A program made the position numbers and the translations under genes. Positions 12,616-24,425 of a stretch of DNA of 64,000 nt are shown piece by piece. Below the pieces are notes generated by a model. It had not been told where the DNA came from. It made no database searches and saw only the letters and a program-made list of their open reading frames with translations. Location of the stretch: the NCBI GenBank assembly GCA_037178675.1, contig JAYMGJ010000089.1:62001-126000 (forward strand), in the 5' to 3' direction. Origin of the DNA: Scleroderma bovista. Taxonomy: Eukaryota; Basidiomycota; Agaricomycetes; Boletales; Sclerodermataceae. Numbering within the stretch: position 1 is the stretch's first letter; each line of letters opens with the position of its first letter.

Positions 12616-13417
12616 ATGGTTCTTACTTGCTATTACTTGGATGGTTCTCCGGAAGACTACCGCCTACCCCACGATTCCGGCAGACCAGTGGACTACTCCA
12701 AGGTCTTAGCCTTGGGCGTTATCCACTACCACTTCCCAGTTTCTCCCGACGGGAAATATGACGAGGTAGATGCCGTCATGAACGAGAGGGGGTACAAATA
12801 CCGGGACTTCGTTACACTGAACAAAGAGACCTTGGGTGACACGCTCCAGTCCACCCTCGATGGCTTCTATGAAGAGTACGATTTAATTTGTACCGACCAG
12901 TTTCGAAGATGGACATTAATTGATCGACGTAGGCATATGCACGAGTTTGAGGAGTCCAGATACATTCTGACTGGACATGGATACTGGGACATACGTGGTA
13001 AGTCGAAGGAGCAAGTCCCACATCTCCCCGTACCTTTTCTTACTGGGTCTTATTATAGAATACCCGACTGAGCATTGGATCCGCTTTAAGGTTGGTCCTG
13101 GCGATCTGATCATTCTTCCCCCGGGAATGTTCCATCGGTTCACTCTGGATGAGAAGTCCGATTTGTCCTCGATGAGGATGTTCTTGGTCAGTCGATCATC
13201 CTGCATCTAATCAACTTGTTACTGAGGAATTATTCAGCACGAGCCAAGCCGCCTCGCCTTCCCACGTGGGGAGCAGGCAGAGAACAGTACCTACAGGGCG
13301 GATTATCTGAAGAGGGTTGCAAATAAGTTCCCTGCGGCAACCAGTGAGCTAAATTCAGGAGGTTTCATGTATTGGATAAAATCGTGGCTTCAACATTTCT
13401 TGTATACTATTTCTTGA
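12616..13417 (+). CDS. ADI1: Acireductone dioxygenase (methionine salvage)
   Basis: Acireductone dioxygenase oxidises acireductone to the keto precursor of methionine plus formate in the methionine salvage pathway. The start at 12616 gives YYLDGSPEDYRLPHDSGRPV, the family opening. Four exons: 12616-12875, 12933-12997, 13059-13186 and 13238-13417, all with GT-AG introns of 50-61 nt, giving 210 residues. The cupin metal ligands are present: HMHEFEE (His, His, Glu) made at the first junction, and the fourth ligand in PPGMFHRFTLDE. The last exon (HEPSRLAF to LYTIS) has a longer tail than usual, so the stop is less certain than the core. The family binds Fe or Ni; the metal cannot be told from sequence. 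Its neighbour on the opposite strand is PIF1, convergent, 126 bp away. Confidence 0.9.
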
Positions 13418-13543
13418 ACGGGGTTCGCCCCACTTGATCTTTGTTTGCAATCCTAGTGAAACAATGGTAAATACCAAATAATCATAAAGTGCCATGCATT
13501 TTATTACCCGCGAGAGTATTACATGCGACACTGAAGATCCCAC

Positions 13544-15712
13544 TTATAGGCAATCTTTCGCCTTGGAAGAGTTCTCATTGGTTCCAACTAACTCTAATGT
13601 CTTACTCCACTCGACGACTTTGGGGTGAGCCACTACCTGCGTAGCGCACACTGAGAAGCTGAACAACACGCGACACACAGTTGAATGACCGTACCTTCTT
13701 GGGATCAAAACGCAAAACTTGTAAGCCCTCCATCGATGCTGCCCTTGACAGCGCGACATAACTTTGACCTGATCGAACACATGTAAGTCAATTACAACTC
13801 CCCACAGAAGAACTTTGTACCCTTTTCAAAGACCTTTCCCAAGTCGACTTTCACCCGTTGAATGGTCTGTCCCTGGCTCTTGTGTATGGACATCGCCCAG
13901 GCAAGTACCAATGGCACCTGTCGCGGGGTGTTATGTTCGTTTCCACGTATGCGTATCGAGACACACCTGCATGCGTCTGGCCAATACTCTTCCTTCAGAG
14001 TCTTCTACCTTAAACTCTTCCCTCATGACCAAGACTGCTTCCCTCGCTCCCTCCGGGGTCGGGAATTCGACAAGAGGAAACCGTTCCTCTGCCCTCTGTG
14101 AAACCAACGATTTTGTCCCTTCCATTGAACCTTTCGCTGTTTCAACGTCGTTATCCACATTTTCTTTGTTGGAGGGACCGTCCTTGACCCCGATTACAGC
14201 GCCGCTGGTCTCGATCGCCACATTCCTCACAAAGCCCGTTGTTTTCGCAGGCCCTGCGCGCTTCTCGCTTATGACTTCCCGATAACCATAGAAGCCAACG
14301 ACTTGGCCAACGCAACCATTTACAAGCACCTCGTCCACGTTCTTGACCAACATTACCTGTGCACCTTTCTTAAGCTGCAGGACCTTCTCTGCCATGATTC
14401 CAGCGAGCAAGCCTTCGCGTTTGTTGTTTCCGAAAGCTAAGCTTGCAGTTTTTGCGGGTGGGTGGTTTGCGTCAGTGCTTGATGCCATGGCAGGATCTCT
14501 TTTGGCGACAGAATTAGGAGCATTAGGGAATGTGTCATGAGAGTGGAATATGTGGTGAGGATGCGGAAGTGCGTTTAGCCGTGTCATATTTGCATTCGAT
14601 ACCTCACGCCTCGTCGGGAACAGTTCAGTAGGCGCGATATTGGGCATCGAAGGCGGTGGCGGCAGCAGTGGTCGTGAAAGCGACTTAAATGCTGTACAGG
14701 TCTCGTGGGACAACCTGCCGATGCGCAATTGATTCAGTAGGGACACAAAGCCTACGCACATGGTCAGAAACTTGGAATGCGGATAAAAAGCGAGTGCACG
14801 GACGATCGTCTTTCTGGCGGTAAACTTTGGTAAGGTTCACAGTGTGTTCTATGCATCTTTGCCATGCCTTACTCTCGAAGGCAAAGAATGGATCGCTTTG
14901 AGCCACGGGGGGGAGTTGGAAAAAGTCACCCGTGACAACAAGCTATTCCATGGTTTAAGATATGAAAAGGAAGACTGGCTAATGCTTGTCGCACCTGGAT
15001 ACCACCAAACGGTTTGGTGGTCTTTTTACGTAGACAACCAGCTATCTCTGCTAGTGTGTCAAACAGGTGTCCGTCAAGCATCGAGACTGGGATGATTTAA
15101 TAAGAAAACCCAGAGCAGGGAATAGAGCAATACCTTCATCAATGATAAGGACCTTTACGTTCTTCCACCTTTGGAGAGCTGGTTTGCACGTCCTAATGCA
15201 CTTGATTTGATTATCAATATCGCAACTACCTGGGGTTACTGCACCCCATGAGTGTATGGTCATTCCTATGGAGACATTATCAAACGCAAGAGTCACCTGG
15301 ACGACAAATCCGACTCACCACCGATGTTAGAAGCAGCCATTCCTGTGCTTGCAGTTACGGCTACGAGATCCGGTCGTTTGCTATGTTTTCTACGCAGCCG
15401 GGATATAATGGCTCGCAGAAGGAGAGATTTTCCCGTTCCTTGGCCCAGCATATAGTCGGGCCACTAGCCGAGAAACACTGCACGCTCACCAGCGGATCCC
15501 GTAAAAAACACACTTTTTTCTTCTTCTACCACCATTTGCAGGACTTGGTTTTGCTCGTCACTTAGCTTGGCCACGGATGTGGTCTGGTCTGCGCCACATG
15601 TTGCACTGAGAGACACCCGCGGGGTAAAGAACGTCTGGATCTTGGACTGCTTTTCTTTCTTCAAAGTGTCCAAGGCATCTTCGGATTTACGTTTCTTTGT
15701 GACCGTCGCCAT
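13544..15712 (-). CDS. PIF1: PIF1-family DNA helicase
   Basis: PIF1 is a 5'-3' superfamily 1B helicase that acts on mitochondrial and nuclear DNA, including telomeres and G-quadruplexes. Nine exons give 584 residues: 15712-15490, 15438-15319, 15265-15134, 15086-14995, 14942-14804, 14751-13967, 13917-13821, 13768-13695 and 13636-13544. Walker A (FFTGSAGTGKS) is split by an intron. Then come [38 protein letters not shown] (Walker B), [25 protein letters not shown], the PIF1 signature region around [22 protein letters not shown] and SYVALSRA. The N-terminus has PCNA-box-like spacing (KIQTFFTPR). All motifs are intact, unlike the helicase fragment at 8940-9620. An insertion rich in Ala, Ser and Lys lies before the [12 protein letters not shown] block. 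Divergent from the secreted protein gene at 16183. Confidence 0.9.
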
Positions 15713-16182
15713 CGGCTTTAGTGACGAGAAATGGAAACAAGCAACACGACGACAACGCGATCACGTGCAATTATTTTCCTGGAGGCACGATGCTGAAAAG
15801 AACTTCCGTTCGATCTTGGCCACAAATAATTCGTATATATTATTGATAAACTATGCACGGAATCCATTGAGGCTGAGGATTTCTCGTTCTTCTCGTTCTT
15901 TTCATTGGTTACAATGACTCGACACATGGTCTACTGAGGTATCTATATCAAGAATCACTCACTGATGCTAGCGACGGCGGAGGAAGACCGTCAATCCAGG
16001 CTCGAGTATAATACCTTCTGCCCGCACGGGATGGATTTCCCTGCCTTGCTAGACCCCTCTCTGCTGACGTGACAGTTGAACTTCTGTTTGTTGTTGTGAA
16101 GTTCGGTTCCCGTCCCTTTGCCACAGGTTCAAAAAGCAAGCTTCAGCTGGAGTCGTAGCCCGGTCACTGCTGGTCTGCCACC
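15713..16182. promoter_or_regulatory. Shared upstream region of PIF1 and the secreted protein
   Basis: 470 bp between two divergent start codons; both promoters must lie here. On the plus strand the stretch 15867-15904 contains repeated tctcgttctt. No clear TATA box or other binding site could be assigned. Confidence 0.4.
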
Positions 16183-18180
16183 ATGCTGAAATCATGGTTC
16201 TCTGTCCTTGTTGGGACGCATCTCATAACCCTCACCCGTGCTGACATGGACACCTGGTAAGGCGGTCTCTTTTAACGGGTAGATTCATCATAACCGTGCA
16301 CTCTCCAGGTGTGGCAAAAACTATAAGTCGAGCCTCCCTCCAGTTACCCCCGGAGGAAACTTCCCTATACCCGCTCAGTCCAAGGACCCACTTCTTGCCT
16401 TTCGGTGCGCGCCAGCCATTCGTCCTTATCTAGCAGAAGATGCTTCCACCCCTGCTTCTGTGCTAATCGACTCCCCTGTGGTGTATTCCCAAATTACCGA
16501 CGCAAAGGCCATAGATCTGGGCTCTACGCCTCAGAAGCTGAATGTGACTATCAGCCTTGATGGAAAGACGCTGGCGAATGCTATGGTGCCACTCAACACT
16601 ACGGCATACGAGATACCATTCAGTCTCCTAAGTATCCAACCCCAGACCGCTTCCTACAACCTCACCTGTGATGCCGCGTACACCGCAACAGGCTACTCGG
16701 CCACGCCACAAACTTTCAGTGCATCAACAGCTTTGTATGTCTTGCCAAACCCTTCGAGCGGATCAGTCACCAAGATGGATCTTCGGACTGGGGCCCTTCT
16801 TGCGAAACCCGCAACAGGCAACGGAGGTGATTATGAAACCGTGTTTCCCATTGGGTTCTACACACAATTTGACGGGTATTTGACAAATCTGTCTGTCATC
16901 AATGAGTTGAAGGACCAAGGGTAGGCCCGATGCTTGTTGATTCGTGCATTCTCTTGACCCTCGATTCGCAGATTTAATATGGTATGTTGAACCCGCCCAA
17001 CAAGAAGTCTCTGACTGGACATCATCAGATCCATCCTGTGCCAGCGTTCAGTAACATGACCCTGCTGGAGCAAGTTGTTGACAGGATGCAAGAAGTCGGG
17101 ATGTACCTCATGTATGACATGAGGTGGACGTACATGAACTCCACCTCCGTTACCGAACAGGTTAACGCGATCAAAGACAGACCCAATCTCCTCCTTTGGT
17201 ACACTGGTGACGAACCTGACGGTACTTCCGACCCGCTCGATGCCACGACGAAAACCTATGACTTGATCTATAGCCTTGATGGCTACCATCCTGTCAGCCT
17301 CGTGCTCAACTGTCAAGACTACTACTGGGTAGACTATACCGCAGGGACAGACATCGTTATGCACGACGTATATATGATCGGGAACAACGTCAGCTATTCG
17401 AACCAATGGAACACCGTGTGTACACCCGACTACGGCGACTGTGGTTGCGACAACTGCGTAAGCATCCCCGCGGGAGACAGCGCTGCGGTCCCTCCGAACT
17501 CAACCCTCCCCCCGGGTCCTGTGCCTGCAAACAGCGGTATCGGGACGTACTTCAACATTGCCAACCGAGGCTCGACCTTCGAGAGCCGATTGGATGTCAC
17601 GGGATGGAGGCGCTCCAAGGCCATCTGGACTGTGCCCCAGGCATTCGGTGCAGGACAGTAGGTTTTGAGACAATAGAGTTACTCTGCCGTAACTCTTATG
17701 TGCTTTTTTTTTAGGTATTGGACGCGTATTCCTACTGGTCAAGAGTGGGTTGTACAAGCAATCCTAGGCATCAATCACGGCGCTCTTGGAGTCGTCCCAT
17801 GGAACGACCCAACGCCAGCTGATATCAAGACAGCTTCCTCTGCATTTGCGAAGAGTCTCCCCAACATCACACCCTTTCTTTTTAATCCCCAGGCTGCTCA
17901 TAGCCGGGGTAACTACGTCGTTGGTGGAGTCGACATTGCAACATGGTCAACTGGAAGTCAAACATTGGTGCTCGCGGCAAATACCAACTATGTCGATCAA
18001 ACAGTGTCCTGGATGGATATAGGAGTGAATGGATTGGCCGCGACTGTTGTATTCCAGAGCGGCAACGTAGGGAGTACGTCGGATGGATTCACACTTGGTA
18101 GTGTAGGGGCCGGAGCATTTGTGGTACAGTCTAGCCAACCAATGGTTTCTTCCGCCAGTAAAGGGAAATACATTATGTAG
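16183..18180 (+). CDS. Secreted glycoside-hydrolase-like (TIM-barrel type) protein
   Basis: Five exons (16183-16256, 16309-16920, 16972-16981, 17029-17657, 17715-18180) give 596 residues. The N-terminus (MLKSWFSVLVGTHLITLTRA) is a signal peptide. Residues 30-230 look like a beta-sandwich with N-glycosylation sites. A barrel-like part follows: GFNMIHPVPAFSNM, MYLMYDMRWTYM, LLWYTGDEPDG and YVVGGVDIATWSTG. The Glu in the GDEPD motif sits where clan-A-type glycosidases have their acid/base, so a carbohydrate substrate is likely, but I cannot assign a family. The protein ends in Ser-Ala-Ser-Lys without a clear anchor. The third exon is only 10 nt and is needed to keep frame. Confidence is high that this is a real secreted protein and moderate for the enzyme class. 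Confidence 0.75.
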
Positions 18181-19887
18181 CCTACATGGATACAGATATT
18201 GAACCGTCCATCGTTCAAGGAATAGCATACCGAGCGAGTCCCGGAATCTGAAAAGAGAGTAAGTAAAATTGTTTAAGGAATTCTAGACTCAAAGAAGGAT
18301 CAGCATTTTTAACATGTCTCGACATGATAGTTAAGACAGGGATAACTGAGAAAAAGTAACGTCTCATCCGAAGAAATGAAAGCAGTAACGAGGGAGATAA
18401 AAATGCTCACCAAATCGTAGTACCAAGCAGTTGTCCCCATCACGAATCTGGGAGAGCACAAAGGTGTGTTTAGGGAAACCGTTAAACGCTGAAGAAAAAA
18501 AATGGCTTCCGCCAATTTATAGCAGGTGATTTAGGGTGGGCACTCCTTCAGCACTTTTGTTTTTTTTTCTCGTCTCTGGACAAAGTTGTCGTCATTTTCA
18601 GCCTCCGTTCTTCATTCTCACTGTACGCTGGCTATTGGTTGCAGCCCCGCAGTTCCGAGATTGAGAATGCGAGCGAGACAAAATGATACCAATAGCCCCG
18701 AGCTGGTTCCATGGCCCCAGGTCAAGTATCTTATTACTCTGATTCTGTACCTTGTCTTAGATGAAAGTCTGCATCCAAGACAAAACCACAGATCCAGAGC
18801 AATAAGAAATATCAGGTGTAAAGCCCTTGTATGTCTCTCTACAGTCACTTATATCGCCACCTTGGTCAACTTGGATCACGCCGAGGAGTACAGGCAAATT
18901 TGTTCTCGAGGGTTAAGAATATACTGGCTCTATCGCGTTACTCCGAACAAGATCACCGGTCACCACGGAAGCAACAGCTCGACTGGCAGTTTTGGCACCA
19001 CTTTCTCTGCGGCAAACTTAGGTTCTCTGATGGACAATCTGCGTGTATTCCATTAATCGATGATTCGGAATTCATGACCAGCGATCACCACGGTTTGTAT
19101 TGTACGGTTCATGTTCACGCCTATTTCCGATGGCCGTGCACCCCGCGATCAGCTCGATGACCCTGGGGGTTGACGACCAATATATATGTACGTTGTCATC
19201 GGCAGCGGAGTGCCTTGCATGATACCATCATGTGGCCCATCAGGTGTCACTCAGAAGTGATGGTCTTGTTGTCTGAAGGTACCAGCAACACGACTGTCGA
19301 CATTCAGAAAGCGGCAGAGAACTCACGTATTTCAAGGCTGTCAATCCTGTAAACACGGTAGGCCCATCAGTATCATTGGTCCATCACACATAATACCTCC
19401 CTTGGACTTATGCAGGTGCCACGGTTCTACTAGTTGTCAAATCCCACACACGAACGCATATAGACGCTCACATTTTCGAACTTGGAGCATAGCGTCATAT
19501 ATCATGTCCTGCTCGTGGATTTTGAACATAAAGGTATGTAACACTGTAGTCTAGCACATAAAAAATGGTGGAGACCACTTTTTATGTGTTAGACCACCAT
19601 GTTTCTGAGCAGTGATAATGTATGTTCTTCAAGCGAGCTACATTTTGTATTGGTCAGGAAACAAGGTGGGCAGTTGATCCTCGTAGCTGAGCTTAGGTGG
19701 AGGTGAGTGAGCCTGCACCTCCACGATATGACAAAGGCGACCACAGAAGAGAAAACACGCCGAACACGAGGCATCATATGATGCAATTTTAGGACGTTCT
19801 GATTACGAGCGCTGTCAGTCGCGGTATACTCGATCAAGTATCCATCGTAAAGATACAAGATAGATAGGCTTTCCGGTTCATCGTTAC
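18181..19887. other. Stretch without recognised gene
   Basis: 1.7 kb between convergent genes. The open frames found (for example 18586-19056 plus) have no recognisable motif and no splice pattern. It probably holds the 3' regions of both neighbours and unidentified spacer. Confidence 0.4.
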
Positions 19888-21327
19888 TCACACATCGCCC
19901 CCATCCACCAACTCTGGGTCAGAGCCAAATCTCTTCTTCCATTCTTTGAAACCACCACTCAAAATATATGCTTTCGAGTGAGTGTCGCTGACTTCATTCA
20001 GGTAATCCTGATACCTAGGTTGGAGTTACTGGTTTAGAAAGTTCCCATGATGCATGAACCGCGCATACCATTTAGCACAACGCGGACCTCTACCATTTGA
20101 ACTACCACAATAAAAGATAACTTGTTTCTTCTCCCGGAATATTTGGTGGAAACAAGGAAGTTCATCATAAAATGTCTGGGCTGGGCATTGCTCACTGGCC
20201 CGAACATGACCTCCCTGTGAAAAATAGAGATTTGTACCCTCATCGACGTGACCTGAAGGAAGAAACTCACTGCACGATCGGTCCTCCTTACGTCGATGAC
20301 GACGTAATCTTCTTCATTATTCTTGACGAGAGTGGCTACGTCGTCACAATCCAGGGAAGGAACGTTAGACGACGGAGTGGGATACGCAATCCACCAATCC
20401 CGCAAGGCAGTTTCTGGACGACCGAGTTGACCATGAAGTTCCTCTCCACGGCGAGGCTTCTCGACATGGAAAGAATAGTAGACTTTGGAGAGTGGTGAGC
20501 AAAAACAGGTACCAACGATCAGTATGCCTACTTACCTGCCTGTTCAGATGGAATTCCAAAAATCGATGGGTTGACACTATGTTTCCCATTGAGGGTATCG
20601 ATAACACTTGCACTGTCCTTGAATTCCATGTAACCATGAACACAACTAGCATTAGATATGTATACGGCATTTGCAACCAGTTCAGCGCGCAGAGATTCTG
20701 GAATGGGGGGGAAAGCGATGGTCTACAGTGTCTTGTAAGAGCTTCGCAGACGGAATGAGAGCCCAAGAGTGACGCGCTTACATCTTTCAGGACGATGCGC
20801 CCTCCAGCTTTAGTCACCCTAAAAATTTCACTGAGAAACTTCTCCCTTATATCTGGTACAAGTTGGCTGGTAGACCAAGTAGAGATAATGCAGTCTATCG
20901 AGTCTGGAAGGATGGGGAATTCACTCGTCGGCGTGACTTGTACGAACACGACATGCTGTGGCCTGAGGTTCTTCTCCGTAGTGGCACGCCTAGCCGTAGA
21001 GACCATGTCCTGCAAATAAGCCTGCACGTTAGTACTGATGCACGATGCCCTCTTGCGCCCATTGCACACCGGTGATATGTCAAATCCTATGACTTGGCCT
21101 TTTGGACCTGTCTTGTTTTCTGCAAGGAAAACATTCTCTTCACTTCCAAAACCGAGGTAAAGGACAGTGTCCCCCTACCCGAACGTGTATCAATATCATG
21201 AGGGAACGTACAGCAGTGGGAGCTGTGGGCTGATACTCGCCTCTTGAATAGATGCAATGTCGATTAGTGTATCCGCAAGAGCGTTCTGGTCTTTATCAGT
21301 TGCCATTGTCTCATTACAGTGCAGCAT
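19888..21327 (-). CDS. Arsenite-methyltransferase-like domain fused to rhodanese (Acr2-like) domain
   Basis: Seven exons give 377 residues. Residues 41-245 are an AS3MT/ArsM-type SAM methyltransferase: motif I DTVLYLGFGSEENVFLA, GQVIGFDISPDMVSTARR, then IISTWSTSQLVPDIREKF, FRVTKAGGRIVLKD and PESLRAELVANAVYIS. Residues 255-377 are a rhodanese domain: LRDWWIAYPTP, DYVVIDVRRTDRAGGHVR, and the active loop FYCGSSNGRGPR with Cys320-x5-Arg326, like Acr2/Cdc25-type arsenate reductases; it ends near GGFKEWKKRFG. The cysteines that bind arsenic in AS3MT are not found: Ser121 replaces the Cys of the usual NCVINL block, the Cys of the early CGNP block is absent, and the third site has Asn with a Cys four residues on. 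The first junction (about 21174-21208) would be an unusually short intron of 34 nt with a weak donor, so a lesion there is possible. All other junctions are canonical. The role could be arsenic handling or a changed substrate. Confidence 0.7.
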
Positions 21328-23318
21328 GCTGGTGAGAATATCAGAGGTGTTGAGGTCTAACTCTTAGGAAAGTTCTAGGAGAAAGATACTTGTTTTAAGA
21401 AGTTCGGTAGAAGCAATAATATGTAGGTAGGTCCGATACAATTGACGCAATCTGTGCGAACTCGAGACGGAGCACCCCATTGGCTGGCAAGTTGCAACTT
21501 TCCATAACTAGTAAGTACATATCGACCAGTCACATTTTTCACATTCCCATGGCAGTTTCTGATTGGTACTACTGAACATCGCTAACATTATTATAGATGC
21601 ATGGTGCCCAGTCCGAGATGTTGGAATTCGCGCGCTGAGAGGATCGGGTGACCTTTCACATCAAATATTCTTCATGTTCAACGTATGTCTACTCACACAA
21701 CCAAGTACTAACTATGTATGTATTAGACTTCAAGAGGCACATTCGAAGGTCACCGTGATGAGAGCCCTAAGTGAGAACTGAAGGAAAACAGCCAATCCTA
21801 TAATCCAGCAAGACTACCCCCCAGTAAAAAAGATGATAATACTACGAAAAAGATGGAAGAACATTTGTGTTCCAGTACGTACAATGAACTTGAACTCATG
21901 TCGATCAGGTTTACATGACTTCCATTCGAAACAGCTATGGAGCCTCTCACTCACGGATTCATTTCCGAAACAGGTATGAATGACTTGCATCCATTTCTCA
22001 ACTAGATGCAACTCCCAACACCTGCTGAAGAAGGCACGAAACCACAGGTATTCAAAGTCGATCATCTTTCTCGGTGGTACTACGTCTCGTCGTCTAAATG
22101 AGGCTTCCCGCGGCGTATTTAGTCGGTTTTCGTGATGATCACAGACACGGAAAAGATGAGAATCCAAAAGGTGGCTCTTGGCGCGGCGACTGTCTACCTG
22201 CAGTATGAATTTCCAAAGAAAAGGGCTGTGAACAGACTCCTTGAAGGCCTGCAGCTGTCTAGCCTCCAAGGCTGCGTTACCGGACGTCCATAACAAGTGT
22301 TCCCCCGATGACATAGCCTTGAGAGCTGGTGCCCATCGACTATCCGTTAATTTGTGATTCCCTACGAGGTCTAGAACTGTGGAGCTATCAGAGCTATATC
22401 GAGAAGAACGCTAGTATCCTGAGAAGTTGACATGTGGAGCATCATGTTGGAAGGCTCTCCTAATTCGACGAATGCCCCCTTTTAAAGTATTGGGCACATT
22501 TTCTGTACTGGAAATGGCAGCAAGCAATCCCAGGGTACTTCATTCCGCGTAGACGACGTAACCTCATCAAATAGCAGGTGGCACGGTACACGCCGTGGAG
22601 GAACGATCTGATGCGGTAAATTACTTTCCATTCCCACTCGCTTATCTCCGTGAAACGTATAATTTTTTCCCCAAGTTTATGGTCATTTCAGGGTGAAGCC
22701 CTAACATACAGATTGTACTCGTGTGTGCGGACGTAGAAGTACTTGTCGTTGTGCGCTTGAGCCTACGGATCGCAAGGCTAAGAAACACTACTATCTCGAT
22801 TCGTCCGGTGAAGGGCTGGAGACAGTGGAGACCATCCCGGAAAAGAAGCTCGGAAGTAGGTCGAAGACGCGTGTTACGGAGCATTCTTAACGAATACCAG
22901 ATTTATCGCATCATTATGTCCATGGCTGTTCAGCCCCTTTTTCTGTGCAATGATGTCGCGGTGTTGTTGGGGGGCATGCTGATTTTATTTCCAGATACAA
23001 GCAGATATTTGAGAGATGACTTCACCTGGTAGCTCATTCGCTTCTCTTTCTCTGTAAATCATTGGTGTTGTGAAGACATGGTGGCACGTGACTCCAGGCT
23101 GGGCGCGTTGATGAGGGAAGTAAAAACGCGTCGAAGATGATATAGATACCTCATTTATGTCCGTGCCACCTGCTGGTCCAGGGTCAGGTGAAGTGGGAGG
23201 TGACGGAGAACCAGATGCTGACGGCGAAATGAGTCCCACCTAGACTAATTGGCCTGGGCCTGTACAGATTCAGAACCGGCTTACCTGTCGCCCCGAAGAA
23301 ACCCTGAGATGCACAAGA

Positions 23319-23405
23319 AGTGATTACAGCTGTGTGCGAAAACCTTGTCAATAACCAAATATTTTGTGAGCGCATCGTGAGGTGTGCCCAAAAAGGAAAT
23401 CAACC
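23319..23405 (+). repeat. Inverted exon-like repeat, left arm
   Basis: About 87 bp, nearly identical to the reverse complement of 24338-24425. Translated, both arms read ITAVCEN, VNNQIFCER, RCA and KGNQ with a few conservative changes. It resembles a helical adaptor segment seen in mushroom kinase-like proteins, so it may be a duplicated exon rather than a transposon end. Confidence 0.6.
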
Positions 23406-24337
23406 CGCCACAGACCATAGTGCGCTGCCGTTCGAGCTTGCCTTACCTTGCCATTCTGCCAGTGAACGGTCCAGAGAGTCAGCAATGGCCAAGAAGCAGA
23501 GAAAGGCCACTACGAAAGTTCCCAGCACGCAAAGCTTTCCCTCAGACACTTGTTGACGACCGTCGTGCTGACAAACAGCTGGCTTTCCCAGTCAACCGTT
23601 CTGTGGTATCCCAATTCCCTGTAGCCGCAAGCCAGCAGCGCCGAGGCACATGAAGAGATTCATCAGGTCAGTGACCATAAAATCAACCTTACTGCTGACT
23701 CTAAGCAGGAGGAACAAGGCTATATGCATGTCTTTGATGTCGAGATTGAAGAGCATCCTCAGCAATTCAAGGACGAATCTTCGCATGAGTCTCAAGTATA
23801 TTCCTTATGTTTTATGGCTAATCTGTTACTCGTGAAGTTATGTCTATCAATATGGATTCGTCTTCATTCAGTTCCTCCGAGGGCAAGCGCGAGGACCCAG
23901 TCTGATGCACCGCAGTCAGAGCCCAGCGTGCCCCCACATCCAAGAAGTCATGTGTTGGTGTTGAAGATACCTTGACCGGTGATTCCAGTACTTGCTGATG
24001 AGGATATCGTATTGTGCTGTGACCCAAGTACATGTTTCATCAAGGTGGAGGTCGGGATCCTCAAAAACATGTCTTCCATAGAAGTCAAAAGAGCTCTTGT
24101 TATTGTTCGGGTGTGCCTGTCGGCAGGGAAGGTGGTCGATCTGTATTCTTCCGACAGTCGTCTCCAGCAACTGCGAGAGGAAACACCAAGAGCAGGGCAG
24201 AGATCCTTGAGCTCCCATCCTGAGTCCCAAAGACGAAGTACTCATTCCTTGAGATCACGGCTAATATGGCGGTAGGGCACGATATGAATTGTCAAGGTCA
24301 AACAAACAGCGCACGGTAGCCAGGTAGTAGCCTGTAG

Positions 24338-24425
24338 TTGATTGGTTTCCTTTTGGGGCACACCTCATGACGCGCTCACAAAATATTTGGTTATTGACAA
24401 CGTTTTCGCACACAGCTGTAATGCG
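24338..24425 (-). repeat. Inverted exon-like repeat, right arm
   Basis: Reverse-complement partner of 23319-23405, with about 1 kb between the arms. The differences (Leu/Val, Ile/Val, Val/Met, Gln/Pro) keep the frame open. No target-site duplication was recognised. Confidence 0.6.

Noticed and set aside
13931..14761. 276-codon minus-strand frame as a separate gene
   Set aside because: It is the large sixth exon of PIF1, not an independent protein; splice sites on both sides keep frame.
21814..22314. 166-codon minus-strand frame
   Set aside because: No family, no splice pattern and no repeat or context support; kept only as a note.
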